Positions 43,153-52,377 of a stretch of DNA of 64,000 nt are shown here, piece by piece (the stretch's first letter is position 1; the number at the start of each line of letters is the position of its first letter). This DNA is from an uncultured Spirochaetales bacterium (lineage in GTDB: Bacteria; Spirochaetota; Spirochaetia; Sphaerochaetales; Sphaerochaetaceae): NCBI GenBank assembly GCA_949295125.1, contig CASFJV010000063.1, positions 1 to 64,000 on the forward strand. Direction: 5' to 3'. Both the position numbers and the translations under genes were made by a program. The notes below the pieces were generated by a model, which saw only the letters and a list, made by a program, of their open reading frames with translations, did no database searches and was not told the origin of the DNA.

Positions 43153-44073
43153 ATGGCTGACGAAGTGAAAGATGAATATGAGCTTACGAATGAGAGAATC
43201 CGTGAGCGTATGGATAAAATCGGAAGGAAAATCATGGTCATGAGCGGCAAGGGAGGCGTTGGAAAAACGACTGTGACTGTAAACCTTGCCAATGAGCTTG
43301 CAGAGATGGGATGCAGGGTCGGCGTTCTTGATGTTGACCTGCACGGACCTAATGTCGCTAAGATGTTCGGAGTGGAGGGCGAGAGCCTTGCAAGTGCAGA
43401 CGGTGTATCATTCCTGCCTGTAAAGGTTAGGGACAATCTCTCTGTAATATCCCTCAGCTTTGCCCTTGAGGATCCTGATGCTCCTGTTATCTGGAGGGGA
43501 AGCATGAAGATGGGTGCAATCAGGCAGTTCCTGGCTGATGTGGAGTGGGGCGAACTTGATTACCTGCTTATCGATACTCCTCCAGGAACCGGTGATGAGC
43601 AGCTTACAGTATGCCAGTCAATTCCAGAGCTTACAGGAACCATAATCGTAACGACGCCGCAGGATGTCGCAATCCTGGATGCAAGGAGAAGCGTTAATTT
43701 CTCAAGGAAGCTTGGTGTTGCCATTCTTGGAGTCATCGAGAATATGAGTGGACTTATCTGCCCTCACTGCCAGCATGAGATTCCAATTTTTGGAAAAGGC
43801 GGCGGAAAGAAAATGTGCCTCGATATGCATGTGCCATTCTTGGGGGAAGTTCCAATGGAAATGGACCTGCGTGTTGCAGAGGATGAGGGAAAGGACTGGA
43901 TGGAGGAAGGTGCAAGCCATCCATCGCGTAAAGCCCTTGCCGAGATCGCAAACATCATAAACCAGGGAACTGCCTGTTCTAGCAGCAGGGATACATCATA
44001 TCTTGGAACACCTCAGTGCAAGCCAAGCGCATGTGCAACATGCAGTGCAAACTGCCCATCAAGGAAGAAGTGA
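43153..44073 (+). CDS. Mrp/NBP35-type Fe-S carrier ATPase
   Basis: 306-residue P-loop ATPase that delivers Fe-S clusters. The deviant Walker A is VMSGKGGVGKTTVTVNLA, followed by GVLDVDLHGPNV and LIDTPPGTGDEQL. An internal CPHC, the cluster-binding motif of the Mrp family, is present (residue 205 region). The last 35 residues form an extra Cys-rich tail with single Cys, then CATCSANC, which may hold another metal site. AGGGAG lies six bases before the ATG at 43153. One base separates it from the Nudix gene, so they are cotranscribed. Confidence 0.92.
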   Translation: MADEVKDEYELTNERIRERMDKIGRKIMVMSGKGGVGKTTVTVNLANELAEMGCRVGVLDVDLHGPNVAKMFGVEGESLASADGVSFLPVKVRDNLSVISLSFALEDPDAPVIWRGSMKMGAIRQFLADVEWGELDYLLIDTPPGTGDEQLTVCQSIPELTGTIIVTTPQDVAILDARRSVNFSRKLGVAILGVIENMSGLICPHCQHEIPIFGKGGGKKMCLDMHVPFLGEVPMEMDLRVAEDEGKDWMEEGASHPSRKALAEIANIINQGTACSSSRDTSYLGTPQCKPSACATCSANCPSRKK

Positions 44074-44074
44074 T

Positions 44075-44686
44075 ATGGATAAGGGTATCTTCAAGTCTCC
44101 ACGTGATCCGAAAGAGCTTTTATGGGTATCTGGAGAGAAAAAGAAGGAATTCCATACTCCTATTTTTGATGTTGTGAGTGTCCCTCGCCACAGTCAGGAT
44201 GGAAGGAAGAAGGGGAATTTTGTCCAGCTTGATACTACCGACTGGATTGTTGTGATCCCATGGTTCGTTGATGAGGATGGGGTTCCTAGATTCATTATGG
44301 AGCAGCAGTACAGGCATGGCACAGATTCTGTCACATGGGAATTCCCAGGCGGCCTTGTAGATGAAGGGGAAGAGAGCATGCATGCTGCAGAGCGCGAACT
44401 GCTTGAAGAGACAGGACTGAAAGGGAAACTCACTCTTTTAGGTAATGTCTCTCCTAATGCTGCATTCATGTCCAACAGGCAGAATTTCTATTTGGCTGAG
44501 GATCTTGTTAAGGTTTCTGGACAGGATCTGGATGAGAATGAAGAAATTGATGTGTTCACTGTTCCTGTGGAGGAAGCCCTGGCTGATATGGGGACCGGAA
44601 TTTACGATAACGGTACGATGATGATGGCAATTGCGTATTTCATGCGCTATGCAGAATCCCATCCATACCTCAGGAAAAGGAAATAG
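44075..44686 (+). CDS. Nudix hydrolase
   Basis: 203-residue cytoplasmic pyrophosphohydrolase. The Nudix box reads G(x5)E(x7)REUxEExGU in GLVDEGEESMHAAERELLEETGL (residue 92 region), preceded by the strand SVTWEFPGG typical of ADP-ribose pyrophosphatase-like members. AGGAAG precedes the ATG at 44075. Second gene of the mrp operon. Substrate unassigned; ADP-ribose or another NDP-sugar would fit the ADPRase look. Confidence 0.9.
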   Translation: MDKGIFKSPRDPKELLWVSGEKKKEFHTPIFDVVSVPRHSQDGRKKGNFVQLDTTDWIVVIPWFVDEDGVPRFIMEQQYRHGTDSVTWEFPGGLVDEGEESMHAAERELLEETGLKGKLTLLGNVSPNAAFMSNRQNFYLAEDLVKVSGQDLDENEEIDVFTVPVEEALADMGTGIYDNGTMMMAIAYFMRYAESHPYLRKRK

Positions 44687-44692
44687 CAGAAG

Positions 44693-44720
44693 GGGCAGAG
44701 CAATCTGCCTCATTTTTATT
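44693..44720 (+). terminator. Rho-independent terminator after the Nudix gene
   Basis: GGCAGA (44694-44699), loop GCAA, TCTGCC (44704-44709), then TCATTTTTATT. Confidence 0.75.
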
Positions 44721-44742
44721 CAGAAACAGAAGTATTTTTCCC

Positions 44743-44771
44743 TTGACTCTGGCGCTGGGGAGGGGTAGTGT
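44743..44771 (+). promoter_or_regulatory. leaderless promoter with clear -35 and -10
   Basis: TTGACT (44743-44748), 17-bp spacer, TAGTGT (44766-44771), then six bases and the ATG at 44778. No Shine-Dalgarno is possible in the transcript. This is the best exemplar of the class. Confidence 0.65.
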
Positions 44772-44777
44772 TTCTGT

Positions 44778-46256
44778 ATGAAAAAAAGGATTCAGGCAAT
44801 TATTTCAATTCTTTTTGTATTTTTGCTCTCAGCGTGTCTTCCACCCAATGAGGAAGTCAAGCCGTCATTTGAATACATAGTAATCGAAGACGGACTGGAT
44901 CACGGTATTACAATTCTGACAGGAGAAAGCTATCAGCTGAAGTATGACTACGGGCCAAAGGATGTTGATGACGAGATTATCTGGAGCAGTCATTACTCAG
45001 AATATTTTACAGTAGATCAGAACGGAGTGATTACGGGAGTAAAGGATACCGGGATTTATTCCTATAATGTTGTGGCAGAAAGCAGGAATAATCCGAAAGT
45101 AAATGCTGTTTATTTTGTGAGAGTTAAGGATGAGCCGCAGCATCTTGAATGGATTCTGTTTAAAGGTCCTCATCCAGTGCTTGTAAGGGGAGATGTTTTC
45201 AAGCTTGAATATGATTCTTTTCCATACCCGATGCCTGATCAGCTTATATGGTCCAGCACAAATGAAGATGTTGCGGTTGTTGACCAGTCTGGAGTAGTGA
45301 GGATAAAGGAAGATGCTCCAGTAGAAGAGTGCAGAATAGTGCTTAAAGATAAATATTCAGATACTGAAGCATCATATTCTATCAATGTGCAGATCCCGAT
45401 TACGGGCTTCGTGTTTGAAAAAGACAGAATAGACTGCACTAATGGAATGACTGTTTATAACAATATTAAAGTAAGTCCAGAAGATACCACATATACTGGT
45501 TTCAAGTTTTCTACAGACCTGCCGGAAGGCTCTTATCAAATTAATGAATCAAATGGTGAGATTACTATAAATAGAGCTGTATTCGATATTGGGGAATACC
45601 ATGTTTGGGCATATCCGTACGGCTTTGAGGACATGGTGCGCTCATATGTCCTTAATGTAACAGAGATGTTCTATGAAGAATTCAGGATTCCCAGCGATAA
45701 GATCTATGTAAAGCTTGGAGATGATCAGGTTAAGGTGGATCTGCAGAGAACTTTTGATATGAAAGGTCAGGAAGTGATCTGGAAAAGCACAAATGAGGAT
45801 GTTGCCACAGTGGAAAATGGTTATATCATTCCACGGTCAGAAGGAGAAACAAAAATAACTGCTCAGTGCCTTGGGAAGGAAGCATCATGCACTGTATCTG
45901 TTTATGGCAGCAAGCTGACTAAGGTTCCAGAATGGCTTAAAAACAAGAATTTCAGTACCAGTGAAGAGATTTATTTCAATGGGACATCAACAAGGCTTTA
46001 TCCTGAGTTTACGGAAGACAATCTCATTGTATACACTAAAAAGAATGAGGATAGTACAGCACTGAATTTTGAGAAAATGCTGGCTAATGGGTATATAAGC
46101 AATCTTGAAGAGGATGTTACTGACTCCTCGTATTCGATATCGTTCTATGATGTTTATTATGGACTTCCGTACACTATTGAAATACTGAATGAAGAGGGAA
46201 AGTATTCTCTTAGAATTACAACTGGTGAAACGGTGCAAGAAAGCGAATTAGTATGA
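44778..46256 (+). CDS. lipoprotein with bacterial Ig-like (BIG2) repeats
   Basis: 492-residue envelope lipoprotein. The signal peptide ends in the lipobox LLSAC (Cys20), so it is lipid-anchored on a membrane surface. At least three Ig-like repeats are recognisable by the recurring I/VIWSS-x-NEDVA-VV pattern: W-S-S at about residues 73 and 158 and WKSTNEDVATVENG near 335. They are followed by a distinct C-terminal domain with many Tyr and Ser. BIG2 domains occur in adhesins and surface-layer proteins. Its function here is not known. Leaderless promoter; own weak terminator. Confidence 0.85.
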   Translation: MKKRIQAIISILFVFLLSACLPPNEEVKPSFEYIVIEDGLDHGITILTGESYQLKYDYGPKDVDDEIIWSSHYSEYFTVDQNGVITGVKDTGIYSYNVVAESRNNPKVNAVYFVRVKDEPQHLEWILFKGPHPVLVRGDVFKLEYDSFPYPMPDQLIWSSTNEDVAVVDQSGVVRIKEDAPVEECRIVLKDKYSDTEASYSINVQIPITGFVFEKDRIDCTNGMTVYNNIKVSPEDTTYTGFKFSTDLPEGSYQINESNGEITINRAVFDIGEYHVWAYPYGFEDMVRSYVLNVTEMFYEEFRIPSDKIYVKLGDDQVKVDLQRTFDMKGQEVIWKSTNEDVATVENGYIIPRSEGETKITAQCLGKEASCTVSVYGSKLTKVPEWLKNKNFSTSEEIYFNGTSTRLYPEFTEDNLIVYTKKNEDSTALNFEKMLANGYISNLEEDVTDSSYSISFYDVYYGLPYTIEILNEEGKYSLRITTGETVQESELV

Positions 46257-46264
46257 ATAATCCA

Positions 46265-46298
46265 GGCTCCAGGCGGATGAAGTGTGTTTGGAGCCTTT
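46265..46298 (+). terminator. possible terminator after the BIG2 lipoprotein gene
   Basis: GGCTCCA (46265-46271) / TGGAGCC (46289-46295), seven perfect pairs with a long loop. Only TTT follows, so efficiency is doubtful. Confidence 0.45.
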
Positions 46299-46411
46299 CT
46301 GCGCTCTTTCTGTTAACTGAATCTTTTAAGGCAAAATCCATAAATAGTACATCCAAAAGCTATGCTCATGGGCTATCATAAAAAAAGATTCAAGTCTAAG
46401 GAGTAGTTTTT

Positions 46412-47125
46412 ATGAAAAAGATTTTGATCTCAATTCTTCTGGCATCAGTGCTGTTAGCCTCATGTGAGACCTTTGATAGCAGCAATAATGCAGGAACTAT
46501 AAGTGTCAGCGGATCTTCAACAGTATACATGGAAGCGGATATGGCATCATTTACAGTATCTGCAGAAGCTACCAGGGAAACAAGTGAAGAGGCAAGGATT
46601 GAGACTGACAGGATAATTACAGAAGCAGTTAATGTCCTTCTGGAAAAATATGGAGTGGAAAAGGAGGATATCAAGACCAATTATCTTTCTTTGAATCCCG
46701 AATATTCGTATGTGGATAACCAGAGGGTTCTTGTCGGGCAGCATGGCTATCAGAGTATTGATGTAGCCCTTCATAACATCTCAGTAATTGGCAGTATTGT
46801 TGAGGATCTTTCCAAGATAAACGGAATTTCCGTTTCCTCGATCATCCTGGATAAAAGCAATAAGGAATCAGAGATTGATGAGGCAAGGAGGCTTGCTGTT
46901 GAAGATGCCATGAACAAGGCAAATACATATGCTGAGGCACTTGGCAGGAAGGTTGTATCAGTCGTTTCCCTTACAAGCGGAAGTTCTCCAAGCTATATGA
47001 ACTCAACACTTCGCTTAGAGGCTGCCGCAATGCCGGTTGCAAAGGATGAATCCTATTCAACTGAATTCTACAGCTATGAGCTGAGTGTTTCAGATTCCGT
47101 TTCCCTTGTATTCAGAATTGAATAG
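46412..47125 (+). CDS. SIMPL-domain (DUF541) lipoprotein
   Basis: 237 residues with a lipoprotein signal peptide (LLASC, Cys18). The mature part matches the SIMPL/DUF541 fold: ISVSGSSTVYMEADMASFTVSAEATRETSEEA, then IKTNYLSLNPEYSY and ARRLAVEDAMNKANTYAEALGRKVVSVVSLTSG. These periplasmic or outer-membrane proteins (for example BP26) assemble into rings, and their role is poorly defined. AAGGAG lies eight bases before the ATG, in contrast to the leaderless lipoprotein genes on either side. Confidence 0.9.
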   Translation: MKKILISILLASVLLASCETFDSSNNAGTISVSGSSTVYMEADMASFTVSAEATRETSEEARIETDRIITEAVNVLLEKYGVEKEDIKTNYLSLNPEYSYVDNQRVLVGQHGYQSIDVALHNISVIGSIVEDLSKINGISVSSIILDKSNKESEIDEARRLAVEDAMNKANTYAEALGRKVVSVVSLTSGSSPSYMNSTLRLEAAAMPVAKDESYSTEFYSYELSVSDSVSLVFRIE

Positions 47126-47155
47126 CAGATATTGTGGGCATCTTTCTTGAGATGC

Positions 47156-47725
47156 CTACTTAACCAAATACCATTCAAGGCCATTCAGTTCAGGCCGGCA
47201 TTCTTTTTCGTTAAAAATATTTATCGCAGTCAGCTTAATAGGGCTGCCAGGCTTTGCGGAAAGCCTTTCGCTATAGCTGTATTCTGATCCATCTGAGCTG
47301 GCTGTAAGCCTGTCATATTCAATTCTGTATCTTCCATTGAAGTCTGATGCTTTAAAACCATGCTGGTTATCCCCTTGCAGAATTAGTTCATCCGCATGGT
47401 AGCTGTTGAACCGGGATTTATAAGTTCCTTCCGGAAAGAATATTTCAACATGCCTGTATTCCCCTTCAAATGTTGCAATCTGGACCGTTTCTTCATGTAT
47501 GTTGCTTTTTGTATATACATTCATGACAGCAACAGCACCAGCTGTATGGTCTCCTTCTATTATGAGTTCATAGATAACGTTGTCCTTTTCTGCTTCATAG
47601 GTGCCTTCTATCAGTCCTTCGTGCCTGATCTCCCCATATAGAAGTGCTTCAGAATCGTAATGGAAGTCTCCACAGGAAGATAGAATGAAGAGAGCTGCCA
47701 TACAGGTGATAAGTAGTTTTTTCAT
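47156..47725 (-). CDS. small lipoprotein of unknown function
   Basis: 189 residues; signal peptide with lipobox LSSC (Cys18). The mature region is acidic and beta-rich (EGTYEAEKDNVIYELIIEGDH, YRHVEIFFPEGTYKSRF), suggesting a small beta-sandwich or lipocalin-like shape, with no recognised domain. It is convergent with the SIMPL gene, separated by a 7-bp hairpin GGCATCT/AGATGCC (47137-47156) without T-runs. No Shine-Dalgarno; TAATCT lies six bases before the ATG, so probably leaderless. Confidence 0.75.
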   Translation of the reverse strand: MKKLLITCMAALFILSSCGDFHYDSEALLYGEIRHEGLIEGTYEAEKDNVIYELIIEGDHTAGAVAVMNVYTKSNIHEETVQIATFEGEYRHVEIFFPEGTYKSRFNSYHADELILQGDNQHGFKASDFNGRYRIEYDRLTASSDGSEYSYSERLSAKPGSPIKLTAINIFNEKECRPELNGLEWYLVK

Positions 47726-47731
47726 GTTTTC

Positions 47732-47737
47732 AGATTA
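47732..47737 (-). promoter_or_regulatory. -10 hexamer, leaderless promoter
   Basis: TAATCT on the minus strand exactly six bases before the ATG at 47725, with a weak TTTCAT -35 at 17-bp spacing (47755-47760). Confidence 0.5.
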
Positions 47738-47857
47738 TTGCAATAGTTCAGGAAATGAAAGATTTTTTTCAGAAATCTGATGAATATGGAAAAATGTGTA
47801 TCTTAATTTTCCTTTGATGGACATTATGGCCGGATTTAATTTAAGTTGGGTGATGAT

Positions 47858-49204
47858 ATGGGCATTAATTCAGATTTCACAACAGGAAACATATTCAGGA
47901 AACTTACCTTATTCATGTTTCCGATACTCGGGGCTTTGATACTCCAGGCAATGTATGGAGCAGTTGATGTCATGATGGTGGGATGGTTCGGAACGACAGA
48001 AGGGCTTTCCGGAGTATCTACAGGATCAAGCATCATCAATCTTGTAACTTTTGTCCTTTCCGGGCTGGCTATGGCCATAACAGTTATCATAGGGCGTTAC
48101 CTTGGTGAAAAGAATGAGGACAGGATAGGTCCGGTAATCGGCACTTCAATTGCATTCTTTGCACTGATTGGAATCATATTGACGGTTGCCCTGATTGTCT
48201 TTGCACGTCCGATTGCGGTTTTGATGCAGGCACCAAAAGAGGCAATAGATTCAACCGTGAATTATGTGAGGATATGTGGCGCAGGCCTGCTGTTCATCAT
48301 TGCATACAATGTCATAAGCTGCATATTCCGCGGGCTTGGAAACTCAACACTGCCGCTTATTTTTGTGCTTATTGCATGCATTTTGAATATTGTAGGTGAT
48401 TATACGCTGATAGCCATCTTCCATATGGATGAAGCTGGAGCGGCTATTGCAACTGTCCTTGCTCAGGCTGTAAGCGTAATACTTTCCCTTGTTATCCTGA
48501 AAAAGCAGAAACTGCCTTTCAAGGTTAGGAGGGAGGATGTAAAGCTGAGGGGAGGGGAGCTTGGCGGGATTATAAGGATTGGAACTCCCGCAGCGCTTCA
48601 GGAACTCCTGACGCAGATATCTTTCCTTGCGCTTGTTGCTTTCATAAACAGGATTGGCCTGGAAGCCTCATCCGGCTATGGAGTGGCAAACAAGATCGTG
48701 AGCTTTGTAATGCTGATTCCGTCTTCCCTGATGCAGTCAATGAGCTCTTTTGTTGCCCAGAATGTCGGAGCGGAAAGGGAAGACCGGGCTAAGAAGGCAA
48801 TGCTTACAGGCATGGGAATCGGGGTGGCTATAGGGATTGTAGTTTTCTATTTCACATTCTTCCATGGAGATTTGGTAAGTGCAGTCTTTACGCGTGACGG
48901 AAATGTGATAATGAGAAGCTTTGAATACCTCAGGGGGTTTGCATTCGAAGCAATCGTTACCAGCATCCTGTTCTCTTTCATAGGCTATTTCAACGGGCAT
49001 CAGCAGACATTCTTCGTAATGCTGCAGGCAATGCTGCAGACACTCATTGTAAGGCTTCCTGTTGCATACATAATGAGTCTTGGAGAGAATCCAAGCCTCA
49101 CAAGGATCGGACTTGCAGCTCCGGCGGCAACAGTATTTGGAATCCTGATAAACGTCATCTACTATATTTTCTTCTCAAGGCGTCTCAGCTCAAGGCATCT
49201 GTGA
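47858..49204 (+). CDS. MATE-family efflux transporter
   Basis: 448-residue inner-membrane antiporter with about twelve hydrophobic segments in two repeats. It opens with FMFPILGALILQAMYGAVDVMMVGWF and has CIFRGLGNSTLPL between segments 4 and 5, as expected for MATE proteins. I use the ATG at 47858; a TTG 12 bases upstream is in frame, and a GGGTGAT is the only Shine-Dalgarno-like sequence. Its last 20 bases overlap the end of the convergent gpsA gene. Substrate unknown. Confidence 0.9.
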   Translation: MGINSDFTTGNIFRKLTLFMFPILGALILQAMYGAVDVMMVGWFGTTEGLSGVSTGSSIINLVTFVLSGLAMAITVIIGRYLGEKNEDRIGPVIGTSIAFFALIGIILTVALIVFARPIAVLMQAPKEAIDSTVNYVRICGAGLLFIIAYNVISCIFRGLGNSTLPLIFVLIACILNIVGDYTLIAIFHMDEAGAAIATVLAQAVSVILSLVILKKQKLPFKVRREDVKLRGGELGGIIRIGTPAALQELLTQISFLALVAFINRIGLEASSGYGVANKIVSFVMLIPSSLMQSMSSFVAQNVGAEREDRAKKAMLTGMGIGVAIGIVVFYFTFFHGDLVSAVFTRDGNVIMRSFEYLRGFAFEAIVTSILFSFIGYFNGHQQTFFVMLQAMLQTLIVRLPVAYIMSLGENPSLTRIGLAAPAATVFGILINVIYYIFFSRRLSSRHL

Positions 49205-50141
49205 TGTAGTCGTTCAGGCTGCTGTTGCAGTAAATAAGCTTATAAAGCGCAGTTACAAGAGGGAATTCATCTGCCTTGCCCTCTTTTTTCACGAACTCTC
49301 CAATAAGCCTTATTGTCCTTTTGCCTTCAACTACAGTAGCCCCGGACTTCTCATCATATGAGAATCCTTTTCCGATAAGCATTCCGAATGTCCTGTTCCG
49401 GGACAGGTCATTCAGGCTTGTAAGCCCAAGGTCTCCTATACCGCAGTAGCGGAATATGGTCTCTTCATCGCAGTTGAACAGATGCAGAAGCCCCCTCATC
49501 TCATTGACAGCCTTTGTATATACAAGGAAGTCTACATTCGGGCTGTTGTAGCGCCCGGATACAAGGCCAATTGCGATTGCATACATGTTCTTCAGGATGC
49601 TTGCCAGCTCTACAGCCCTTACATCCTTGCTGTAGTCAAGAGAAAACCCTGTATTTGAGATTATGCATTTCTTGAAATACTCGTAGTCCTTCCTTTTCCC
49701 TCCGAATGTGAATGCAGTGGGAAATCCATTCAGTGTCTCAATGGCAAATGATGGCCCTTTCATGCTTGCAGTCCTTTCAAATGGAATCTTTTCCGTAATG
49801 AATGCGCCATCATCACTCATTCCCTTTGCAAGGTTCACGACAAGGGGATCCTTCCTTGTGTGCTTTTTCATCTCAAGGGAAAAGCTTACGATGGCTTTTG
49901 AAGGGATAACAAGCATGATGACATCTGCATTTTCAAATACGGTGTATGAAGTGCTTGCCTTGATTCTCCTGTTAAGGAAACGGGTAGGGAAATACTTGGA
50001 GTTCTTATGCTCCCTGTTTATTTCAGCTGCTACATCCTCTTCTATCGTGTGTAGCGTTATGTCGTTATCTAGATTCCAAGCCAGTCGCTCTGCGACGCTT
50101 GTTCCGAATGTTCCTGCTCCTGCAATTACGATATTATTCAT
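49185..50141 (-). CDS. gpsA: NAD(P)-dependent glycerol-3-phosphate dehydrogenase
   Basis: 318-residue cytoplasmic enzyme that makes sn-glycerol-3-phosphate from dihydroxyacetone phosphate for phospholipids. The NAD-binding motif is IVIAGAGTFGTSVAERL at the N-terminus, followed by NLAKGM, KGPSFAIE (residue 130 region), the catalytic Lys in SILKNMYAIAIG and GDLGLTSLNDLSRNRTFG. It overlaps the upstream alpha-galactosidase paralogue by eight bases, so it is cotranscribed and coupled. This is an odd partner for a glycosidase. It is somewhat shorter than usual but with all core motifs. Confidence 0.92.
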   Translation of the reverse strand: MNNIVIAGAGTFGTSVAERLAWNLDNDITLHTIEEDVAAEINREHKNSKYFPTRFLNRRIKASTSYTVFENADVIMLVIPSKAIVSFSLEMKKHTRKDPLVVNLAKGMSDDGAFITEKIPFERTASMKGPSFAIETLNGFPTAFTFGGKRKDYEYFKKCIISNTGFSLDYSKDVRAVELASILKNMYAIAIGLVSGRYNSPNVDFLVYTKAVNEMRGLLHLFNCDEETIFRYCGIGDLGLTSLNDLSRNRTFGMLIGKGFSYDEKSGATVVEGKRTIRLIGEFVKKEGKADEFPLVTALYKLIYCNSSLNDYITDALS

Positions 50142-52377
50142 TCACTTTCCTTATGACATACAGCCTGGAACTGAAGTCTGTAATTTTTCTCATATCCTCA
50201 GAATAGACACCTGAACCCGTTTTCTCAGATAGTGCTATTCCTGCCCATTTTATTGCATCACCATAGGCCTCATAGCACTCTATCTCACCTGGATAATCAA
50301 GCTCTTCATCTTCCTTCCTGATATGGCTTCTTGTATATATCCTGTATTTTGCCTTTTCATCGGCATCTTCTATGTAAATGCGTTCCTTTGCATGATTGAC
50401 TTCTGCATTCTTTGCCAGATAGAGTACAATGATCGTGGACTTGTCTGGGCTTGATGCACTCCAGAGTGTCCTGTTTCCGCTTTCAATCGCCGTGATGCTG
50501 CCAAACTGCAGTGTTTCCCTGTACATTTTATAGAATTCTATCTGACTTCTGAGCACAGCCTCTTCCTCTTTCGAAAGCTTGTCCAGGTCGATTGAATATT
50601 CAAAGCCCGTGAATATGGAAGCATCGAATTTCGTTTCCAGGCCAGTATTCCTGAATGTATATTTATCCGGATTTCCAGATACCGTTACAAGTGTTGCATA
50701 CTCAGGGTAGAACAGACGGAGGCCTTCAATGGTTTTCAGCCGCTCAAACGGATCAGTATTCTCTGTTGCCCGCATCAGTGATGAGTAGCTCAGCATTCCA
50801 AGGTCAAAGCGTGCACCGCCTGAAAAACCTGTTTCAAGCAGGAGGGATGGAAATTTCCTTGTGACCGTATTGAGGACATTGTACACGCCCATGATGTACC
50901 TCAGGGACAGCGAGCCGTCATTTTCTGAGAGTATTTCAGATGGAAGGCGTGATTTATCATAGCGCAGGTAGTCAAGCCTTGCTGTTTCGATGATCCTTGA
51001 CAGTGTCTCTATTGCCCACTCCTGGACTTCCTCCTTTGAGAAATCCAGGAGGAATTCCTCATTTGATGATGAGAAATTCTTCCTGCTTTCATCATGGATT
51101 ACCCAGTCCTTATGCTCTTCAAAAAGATTGCTTCTGCAGCTTACGCTTTCGATATCGAAATAGAGTCCAAAAAGCAGCTCAGATCGGTGAATGCGCGTGG
51201 CAAGCATCTTGAGTCCCTCTGGAAACTTTACGGGATTCACATACCAGTCGCCCAGGGAGGATTCCCTGTCCCTTCTTACGGAGAACCAGCCATCATCAAG
51301 TATGAATGCCTCAAATCCAAGTTTCTTTGCCTTTTCTGCTTGCCTGATCACCTTGTCCTCATTCACATCAAGGCTGAATATATCTTTTGTGGACAGGATT
51401 ACAGGCCTCATCCTTTTCTTCCAGCTTGAACGCATTACAATGCTCTTTACGGCATTCTTGAATCTCTCTGATGCCCCGGAAAGCCCTTTCTCTGAATAGC
51501 ATATGATAGCCTCTGGGCTTTCAAACATCCCGTCTTTTTCGAGTATCCAGGAAAAATTCTCATCAGATATACCGCTTACGATATGGACTTTCCCGTTTGC
51601 TCCCTTTTCAATTGTTGAAGAGAAGTCGGAAGAATAGATGAGCCCCACGATAATGCTTTCGTTTCTCCTGTTTGTTATGGCGAAAGTGCTGTTGTGCTCA
51701 AATCCCGTTGCCATTACATTTGAAGAGATCTCTGCCTTCAGGTTTGTAAGCTTATATTCATGTATTTCATTTTCCCTCAGCCATGCACCGCTTAAAGCCG
51801 TCAGCGTGTAGTCTGATTGTGGAAGATCGAGCTGCAGGGATGCACATTTTGTTATTTCGATCTCTTTGCCGCTGTTGTTTATTATGAACGTCTTGCGTGT
51901 TATGACATCTTCAAGCCTGAAGAGCGTATAGCATAGGATTATCTTTATATCCTCATGCCTTTCTGTAAGCTCAATTTCAACAGTCTCTGCATCGCGTTCA
52001 TCCTTTACGGCAAGGGGAAGAGTGAAGTTCTTATAGCGTTTTATGCCGGCATATGTCTTTGCGCCCGAGAATCTGAAATCGAGTATGCGCTTCCCCTTTA
52101 TCCTTACAAGAGGTGTCTTGAAATCTCCCTTTCCCTCGAAAGAAGCCTCTAAGGAGAGGTCATTGAGATCAGTTGTCTGGTATTTTTCTGAGTATTCTAT
52201 TGATACTGGATTCCTTTCAAAGTTCTTTTCTACGATAGCTTTTTCGCTTTCCTGTACTTTTTCAAGCCTTTTTCCATAGTATATGTGCTCTATCTGTCCT
52301 GATTGCAATGCTCTCATCACATAGCTTGTCTCAGTACCTTTCAAATGGATAATTCTGCTATCATATATTTCTATCAT
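50134..52377 (-). CDS. GH36-family protein with altered catalytic motifs
   Basis: 747 residues, aligning over its whole length with the canonical GH36 enzyme at 27791-30049 and sharing its start (SYVMRALQSGQIEHIYYGKRL). The nucleophile segment is YLRYDKSRLP instead of YVKWDMNR: Asp is kept but Lys and Trp are replaced. The acid/base segment is MRATENTDP instead of IWTSDNTD: Asp becomes Glu. EGCASGG becomes ETGFSGG, losing Cys, and GLWVEPEM becomes GLYFDIES. DDGWF is kept. It is therefore either a hydrolase with changed specificity or a non-catalytic sugar-binding paralogue. Its start codon lies in a hairpin. gpsA follows with an eight-base overlap. Confidence 0.88.
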   Translation of the reverse strand: MIEIYDSRIIHLKGTETSYVMRALQSGQIEHIYYGKRLEKVQESEKAIVEKNFERNPVSIEYSEKYQTTDLNDLSLEASFEGKGDFKTPLVRIKGKRILDFRFSGAKTYAGIKRYKNFTLPLAVKDERDAETVEIELTERHEDIKIILCYTLFRLEDVITRKTFIINNSGKEIEITKCASLQLDLPQSDYTLTALSGAWLRENEIHEYKLTNLKAEISSNVMATGFEHNSTFAITNRRNESIIVGLIYSSDFSSTIEKGANGKVHIVSGISDENFSWILEKDGMFESPEAIICYSEKGLSGASERFKNAVKSIVMRSSWKKRMRPVILSTKDIFSLDVNEDKVIRQAEKAKKLGFEAFILDDGWFSVRRDRESSLGDWYVNPVKFPEGLKMLATRIHRSELLFGLYFDIESVSCRSNLFEEHKDWVIHDESRKNFSSSNEEFLLDFSKEEVQEWAIETLSRIIETARLDYLRYDKSRLPSEILSENDGSLSLRYIMGVYNVLNTVTRKFPSLLLETGFSGGARFDLGMLSYSSLMRATENTDPFERLKTIEGLRLFYPEYATLVTVSGNPDKYTFRNTGLETKFDASIFTGFEYSIDLDKLSKEEEAVLRSQIEFYKMYRETLQFGSITAIESGNRTLWSASSPDKSTIIVLYLAKNAEVNHAKERIYIEDADEKAKYRIYTRSHIRKEDEELDYPGEIECYEAYGDAIKWAGIALSEKTGSGVYSEDMRKITDFSSRLYVIRKVNE

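Noticed and set aside
47137-47156. Bidirectional terminator between the SIMPL and lipoprotein genes
   Set aside because: The GGCATCT/AGATGCC stem is perfect, but neither strand has a T-run after it.
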